Below are positions 60,957-64,000 of a stretch of DNA of 64,000 nucleotides, one piece after another. The stretch is from Arthrobacter sp. Soil736. GTDB taxonomy: Bacteria; Actinomycetota; Actinomycetes; Actinomycetales; Micrococcaceae. The stretch lies in contig NZ_LMSB01000001.1 in the NCBI RefSeq assembly GCF_001428005.1, positions 387,555 through 451,554 on the forward strand. The letters run 5' to 3'. Position 1 is the stretch's first letter, and every line of letters begins with the position of its first letter. The notes under the pieces are model-generated. The model had not been told where the DNA came from. It ran no database searches and saw nothing but the letters and a program-made list of their open reading frames with translations. The translations under genes were made by a program, and so were the position numbers.

Positions 60957-61866
60957 ATGGACCTTCGAACAGCTGAAGACTTTCAAGGTGGTTGCGGATC
61001 GGGGCACCATGACGTCGGCAGCTGAAGCTTTGGGGTTCACTCCGGGTGCGGTGTCGCAGCAGATGGCAGCGTTGCAGGCCGCCCTTCCGCGGCCAATATT
61101 CGCCCGTGACGGGCGCCGGGTCACGCTCACCGACGCTGGCGTGACCCTGCTGCGTCATGCCCGGATTCTGCTCGAGGACGAACGAAAGGCCGCAGCCGCG
61201 CTCAGCGGACCCCAGTCCGAGCAGCGATCGGTGGTCGCCGTTGGAGTCTTTGGTTCCGCGGCCGTTTCGGCCATGCAGCCTGCCATAGAGCACCTGCGCG
61301 AAACATCCCCGCACGTGGCCATCCAGGCGGTGGAAGTTGACGTCGAGAACATGCCACAGGCAATCCTGAACGATCAGATAGATATCGCACTTGGACTGAG
61401 CTACGACGACGCGCCACAGCCCCCAATGCGGGGCATCGTGACCGTACTGCTCCACCGCGAGCCGTTCTTGATGGTGCTTCCCCCGGAGGCCGCGGAACTG
61501 CGCGAAAACAATTCCGCCCTGGTGGACTATGCCAATGCCACCGACTGGGTCCTGCCGCCCCTTGAGACGTACTACGGGAGGGCATGCCGCTTCGCTTGCG
61601 CTCGGGCCGGAATCGAACCAAAAGTCCAACACACAGTCACGGACACGGCCGTCTCAATTTCACTCGCAGAGTCCGGAGTGGGCATTACGCTCGCTACTCC
61701 TCTCATGATGGGGCTGCGGCCCACGGACAGCCCCACTGCTACACTTCCCGGCAACTCATATCGAAGCGTCGTCGCGATCGCGCGCTCCTCGGCGCTCGAA
61801 AAGGAAAGCGTTCGCGCTGTTAGGGATGCATTAACCCAGGCATTCACGCCACTGCGGACAGCTTAG
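60952..61866 (+). CDS. LysR-family transcriptional regulator of the lysine/pipecolate cluster
   Basis: A 304-residue LysR protein. The HTH is TFEQLKTFKVVADRGTMTSA then AEALGFTPGAVSQQMAALQ, and the effector domain begins near SVVAVGVFGSAAVSAM. There is no ribosome site before ATG 60952, while TATAGAAT lies 8-15 bases upstream, so a leaderless transcript starting at or near the ATG is plausible. The start codon is inside a perfect inverted repeat. It is divergent from the DAO-type oxidase operon and is the obvious regulator of it, with a pathway intermediate as effector. Confidence 0.9.
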   Translation: MKWTFEQLKTFKVVADRGTMTSAAEALGFTPGAVSQQMAALQAALPRPIFARDGRRVTLTDAGVTLLRHARILLEDERKAAAALSGPQSEQRSVVAVGVFGSAAVSAMQPAIEHLRETSPHVAIQAVEVDVENMPQAILNDQIDIALGLSYDDAPQPPMRGIVTVLLHREPFLMVLPPEAAELRENNSALVDYANATDWVLPPLETYYGRACRFACARAGIEPKVQHTVTDTAVSISLAESGVGITLATPLMMGLRPTDSPTATLPGNSYRSVVAIARSSALEKESVRAVRDALTQAFTPLRTA

Positions 61867-61904
61867 GAGCACCAGCGCCGGCTGGACGCAATCCGGGCCA
61901 AGCC

Positions 61905-61942
61905 GCTAGGCGCGGAAGGCCCACTTCGCCTCCGCGCCTAGC
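61905..61942. terminator. Bidirectional terminator
   Basis: Hairpin GCTAGGCGCGGAAGGC / GCCTCCGCGCCTAGC (one bulged A), between the stops of the LysR gene (61866) and the convergent GNAT-AAA+ gene (61947). Confidence 0.6.
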
Positions 61943-61946
61943 CTGG

Positions 61947-63293
61947 CTACACCCTCGCTATCCGTTCGATGTCTTCGACGAAGTCCTTGACTACGGTTTC
62001 TGTAACTGTTGCGCGGGTTCCTTCGATGGCCTTCAGGTAGGCGCGGGTTGTGAGGGCATGGTTTTCCGGAGTGGGTTGCCCGGTGCTCTGCACGGCGTGT
62101 TCGAGGGCCTGTTGTGACGCTTTTCGGGCCGCGAATTCGATGTCGGCGGGGGAGAACCGTTCGCTGGCCAGGGCCAGGGCGTCGAGGTCGATCTGCGGCG
62201 AGATTGAGGGCGGGATGTAGCGGTTCCAGATGGCCGTCCGCGCGTCCAGGTCCGGAGGGCCGATCGGTATGACGTAGTCGAAGCGTCCGTGGCGGAGGAA
62301 GGCCTTATCCAATGAGCGAATGAAGTTGGTGGCGCAGATCAGTAGGCGGCCTTCCTTCTCCCGGAAGGCCGGGATGATCTTCAGGAGCTCGTTGGTGACT
62401 CCCTGCAGGGGTGATGTTGCTTCTCCGGTGCGGGCGGAGGCTATCTCTTCGACTTCATCAATGAACACGACGGCGTGTTCGAGCCGGCCGATGTCCTGGA
62501 AGACCTGCCGCAGGGCTCCGGCGAGGCCTTGCGCGTCGGAGGTGAGCCGGGACGGGAACACCTCGATGAACGGCCACTCGAGTCGGGAAGCGACGGCCTT
62601 GGCGAACGTGGTCTTGCCGGTGCCGGGCGGGCCGAACAGGACCACGGATCGCGGCGGGGTGACTCCCAGGGATTTGGCGAGTTCCGTCCGTGCCAGTGGC
62701 AGGATCGGGCGGTTTTCAATGAGGGATTTTTCGCGCTGCATGCCTGCGAGGGCATCCCAGAGCCTGTGGGGGAGGAGGCGGCCGCCCAACTGGCTCAGCC
62801 GTCCGATCTCCCTGGGTTGAAGCGGGATGGTCCGCTCAAAATAGTGGAGGTCTTCCTCCACCTTGTATTCGCTGTTTCGGAAGGCACGGACTCTGGTTTC
62901 CGAGGCAGGGAGGAGTGCGGAAAACCGTCGTATCCCTTGGTTCGTCAGCCTGTCTTCCATCCCGGCCAGGAGAGCACTGCCGAGTCCCTGCTCCCGCCAG
63001 TCCCGAGCCTGTGCCAGCATGACCATCCAGGCGCGGGCATCCTGGACCTTGCAGGCCGCTGCCCCGACAACCCTTCCTTCCATCACGGCCACGGTAGCCA
63101 CACCGGTGGAGCAGGCGTCGATAATCTCGGTGAGGGTGTAGACCGGGTGCACGCCGGGTGTCCGGGACTGCTGCCAGACACTGATGAGCTGATCGAGATC
63201 ATCCGGGTGGAAGTCGCGCACGCTCCAGGGCTGCATGACAGGCCGGCTACTCGTTGGCGGGCTCATAACCGTCGTGGGTTCCGTCGGAGGCAT
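61947..63293 (-). CDS. GNAT acetyltransferase-AAA+ ATPase fusion protein
   Basis: A 448-residue fusion. Residues about 22-165 are a GNAT N-acetyltransferase domain: VRDFHPDDLDQLISVWQQSR at its start and the acetyl-CoA loop QARDWREQGLGSALLAG. A linker of about 45 residues leads to an AAA+ module: Walker A GPPGTGKTT (221-229), Walker B HAVVFIDEVEEIAS, sensor 1 in ICATNFIRS and the second-region-of-homology arginines in FLRHGRFDYVIP, then a helical lid (RFSPADIEFAARKASQQ). All ATPase residues seem present. The ATG is one base after the stop of a 50-residue Cys peptide gene, so the two are coupled. The target is unknown; the ATPase could remodel or modify the peptide or a partner enzyme. Confidence 0.82.
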   Translation of the reverse strand: MPPTEPTTVMSPPTSSRPVMQPWSVRDFHPDDLDQLISVWQQSRTPGVHPVYTLTEIIDACSTGVATVAVMEGRVVGAAACKVQDARAWMVMLAQARDWREQGLGSALLAGMEDRLTNQGIRRFSALLPASETRVRAFRNSEYKVEEDLHYFERTIPLQPREIGRLSQLGGRLLPHRLWDALAGMQREKSLIENRPILPLARTELAKSLGVTPPRSVVLFGPPGTGKTTFAKAVASRLEWPFIEVFPSRLTSDAQGLAGALRQVFQDIGRLEHAVVFIDEVEEIASARTGEATSPLQGVTNELLKIIPAFREKEGRLLICATNFIRSLDKAFLRHGRFDYVIPIGPPDLDARTAIWNRYIPPSISPQIDLDALALASERFSPADIEFAARKASQQALEHAVQSTGQPTPENHALTTRAYLKAIEGTRATVTETVVKDFVEDIERIARV

Positions 63294-63294
63294 T

Positions 63295-63447
63295 TCAGTC
63301 GGTTTCAGGGCAGGCGCAGTAGAAGCAGTCCTCGCCGCCGCTGCAGTCGGCGACAGGAGTGAGGAGTGCAGGTTCGGGCACAGTCCGGGCGAGTGGCGCC
63401 GGCCGGTCTTGAAGGTCCGGGGCCTGGGAGGAAATCAGATTGGTCAT
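63295..63447 (-). CDS. 50-residue Cys peptide ending DCFYCACPETD
   Basis: From ATG 63447 the frame encodes 50 residues: a Pro/Ala/Leu-rich N-terminal part and a C-terminus with C35, C41, C44 and C46 ending DCFYCACPETD. The last eleven residues match the peptide at 56459-56566 in nine positions, including the exact C-terminus, whereas the N-terminal parts do not align. The ribosome site (AGGATGCGACGGACCC) is modest. The stop is one base before the ATG of the GNAT-AAA+ gene. I do not recognise the family. Shared motif plus coupling suggest it is a partner or substrate of the ATPase. Confidence 0.65.
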   Translation of the reverse strand: MTNLISSQAPDLQDRPAPLARTVPEPALLTPVADCSGGEDCFYCACPETD

Positions 63448-63754
63448 GGGTCCGTCGCATCCTGGTCGAGGGTGGCTGGGCGGCGGGGAGCCCTGGGGCA
63501 AACCACGCCGTCCTAAAGTCATGTCCAGTATGTAAGGAAGAACACTTAAGAAAAAGCGATGAGATGTGAAGTGTAAAGGTCAGGAACGATGATGATTCGG
63601 AATCCGTGATCAGCCGCTCTGATGACGCTGAAATCCAGCGTCGTGTCCGGACGCGAATGCAAGGCACTACGCCGGACCGTTCTCATCGTGCCGGTCCTCC
63701 GACAATGAAGTGAACGATCTGGCGCCGGGCCTGGGAGGGCCGCTTTGCCGAACC
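63448..63754. other. 307-bp intergenic region
   Basis: No gene is convincing here. The interval should hold the promoter of the Cys-peptide/GNAT-AAA+ operon; an AT-rich patch at about 63520-63590 is the likeliest place, but I cannot pick clear -35/-10 boxes. A minus-strand open frame at 63546-63896 has arginine- and histidine-rich, shadow-like composition. Confidence 0.45.
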
Positions 63755-64000
63755 TCAGCGGCCCGGGCCGGTCTCTATCTGTGAGTTCGCCGGTTGTTCG
63801 CGCCGTTCGTGTGTCTGCCCGTAGGGGACGTCGCGGCTGACAGCGACGGTGTAGCTGGTGTATCCGTGCTGGGTGACGAGGATGCCGTGGCGGCATTCCT
63901 TCATGGCTTGTTCGCGGGCGATCTCTACGGCGGCGTTCAGGTCGTTTTCGACGGTGTCCGGGTCGTGGGCGGTGATTTCCAGGACGACGTCCGAGTGGCG
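63755..64000 (-). CDS. Small hypothetical protein (C-terminal part)
   Basis: A minus-strand frame runs from the window edge to TGA at 63755, giving 81 visible residues; the start lies outside. It reads SDVVLEITAHDPDTVENDLN, then AAVEIAREQAMKECRHGILV, TQHGYTSYTVAVSRDVPYGQ and a polar tail. The alternating pattern, codon composition and even beta/alpha pattern look genuinely coding, and small proteins of this kind seem common in Arthrobacter, but I know no function. No catalytic motif or membrane segment is visible. Confidence 0.65.
   Translation of the reverse strand, partial: RHSDVVLEITAHDPDTVENDLNAAVEIAREQAMKECRHGILVTQHGYTSYTVAVSRDVPYGQTHERREQPANSQIETGPGR

Noticed and set aside
63546..63896. 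116-codon minus-strand open frame near the right edge
   Set aside because: Overlaps the better-supported small gene at 63755-64000 in another frame and is Arg/His/Pro-rich like a shadow.

Overview
The window is high-GC, densely coded chromosomal DNA with no rRNA or tRNA that I can see. Gene content points to an actinobacterium of the Arthrobacter/Pseudarthrobacter group (Micrococcaceae). The evidence is a DesA3/Rv3230c-type desaturase and reductase pair, a DUF6421 protein, a c-di-AMP (ydaO-type) riboswitch in front of a cell-wall hydrolase, many LacI/LysR-controlled catabolic operons, and short interspersed repeats with the core CTGATCGAGCCTGTCGAGATC. The assignment is an inference from content, not from a marker gene.

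Layout. 0-4.4 kb: a 5-oxoprolinase-type operon (pxpA, fused pxpB-pxpC, biotin carboxylase-BCCP). 4.7-9.7 kb: a DUF6421 protein with an SDR, then a polar amino-acid ABC transporter. 9.8-13 kb: an L,D-transpeptidase with FG-GAP repeats, a multicopper oxidase cut off after its first domain, and a LacI regulator lacking the middle of its ligand domain. 13.3-17.3 kb: a sulfonate-type ABC transporter (no binding protein), an FMN monooxygenase and an FMN reductase. 17.3-21.5 kb: BASS transporter, diguanylate cyclase, helical hypothetical protein, riboswitch-controlled NlpC/P60-like protein. 21.6-29.6 kb: SulP permease with an alarmone-synthetase-like protein, alpha/beta hydrolase, ferredoxin reductase plus acyl desaturase (with a 10-codon leader peptide), PfkB kinase, PEBP protein. 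29.7-34.7 kb: LysR, tartrate/malate dehydrogenase, DctA and glycerate kinase, a coherent tartrate/malate route. 34.8-38.1 kb: PepSY-like protein, repeat cluster, HTH/helicase-associated-domain protein, convergent two-component pair. 38.3-47.3 kb: two LacI-regulated transport and dehydrogenase loci with clear palindromic operators. 47.3-50.4 kb: an NADP-binding protein carrying a perfect 69-bp tandem duplication, a lytic transglycosylase, an ornithine cyclodeaminase remnant and a Glu/Leu dehydrogenase. 50.6-54.9 kb: LysR and a second amino-acid ABC transporter.

55.0-61.9 kb is a lysine/pipecolate/2-aminoadipate catabolic cluster: a DAO-type oxidase, 2-oxoadipate dioxygenase/decarboxylase (HglS type), an antiquitin-type aminoadipate-semialdehyde dehydrogenase, a D-2-hydroxyglutarate-dehydrogenase-like flavoprotein and a divergent LysR. 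Together they would carry pipecolate or aminoadipate semialdehyde to 2-oxoglutarate; an aminotransferase for the aminoadipate step is not in the window.

The most unusual signal is a pair of tiny genes whose products share the C-terminal motif D-C-F-Y-C-x-x-P-E-T-D. One (35 aa, 56459-56566) closes the aminoadipate operon and is followed at once by an intrinsic terminator. The other (50 aa, 63295-63447) sits one base upstream of a GNAT-AAA+ fusion ATPase. I do not recognise this family and treat it as a candidate undescribed peptide/ATPase system. The right edge cuts a small hypothetical gene.
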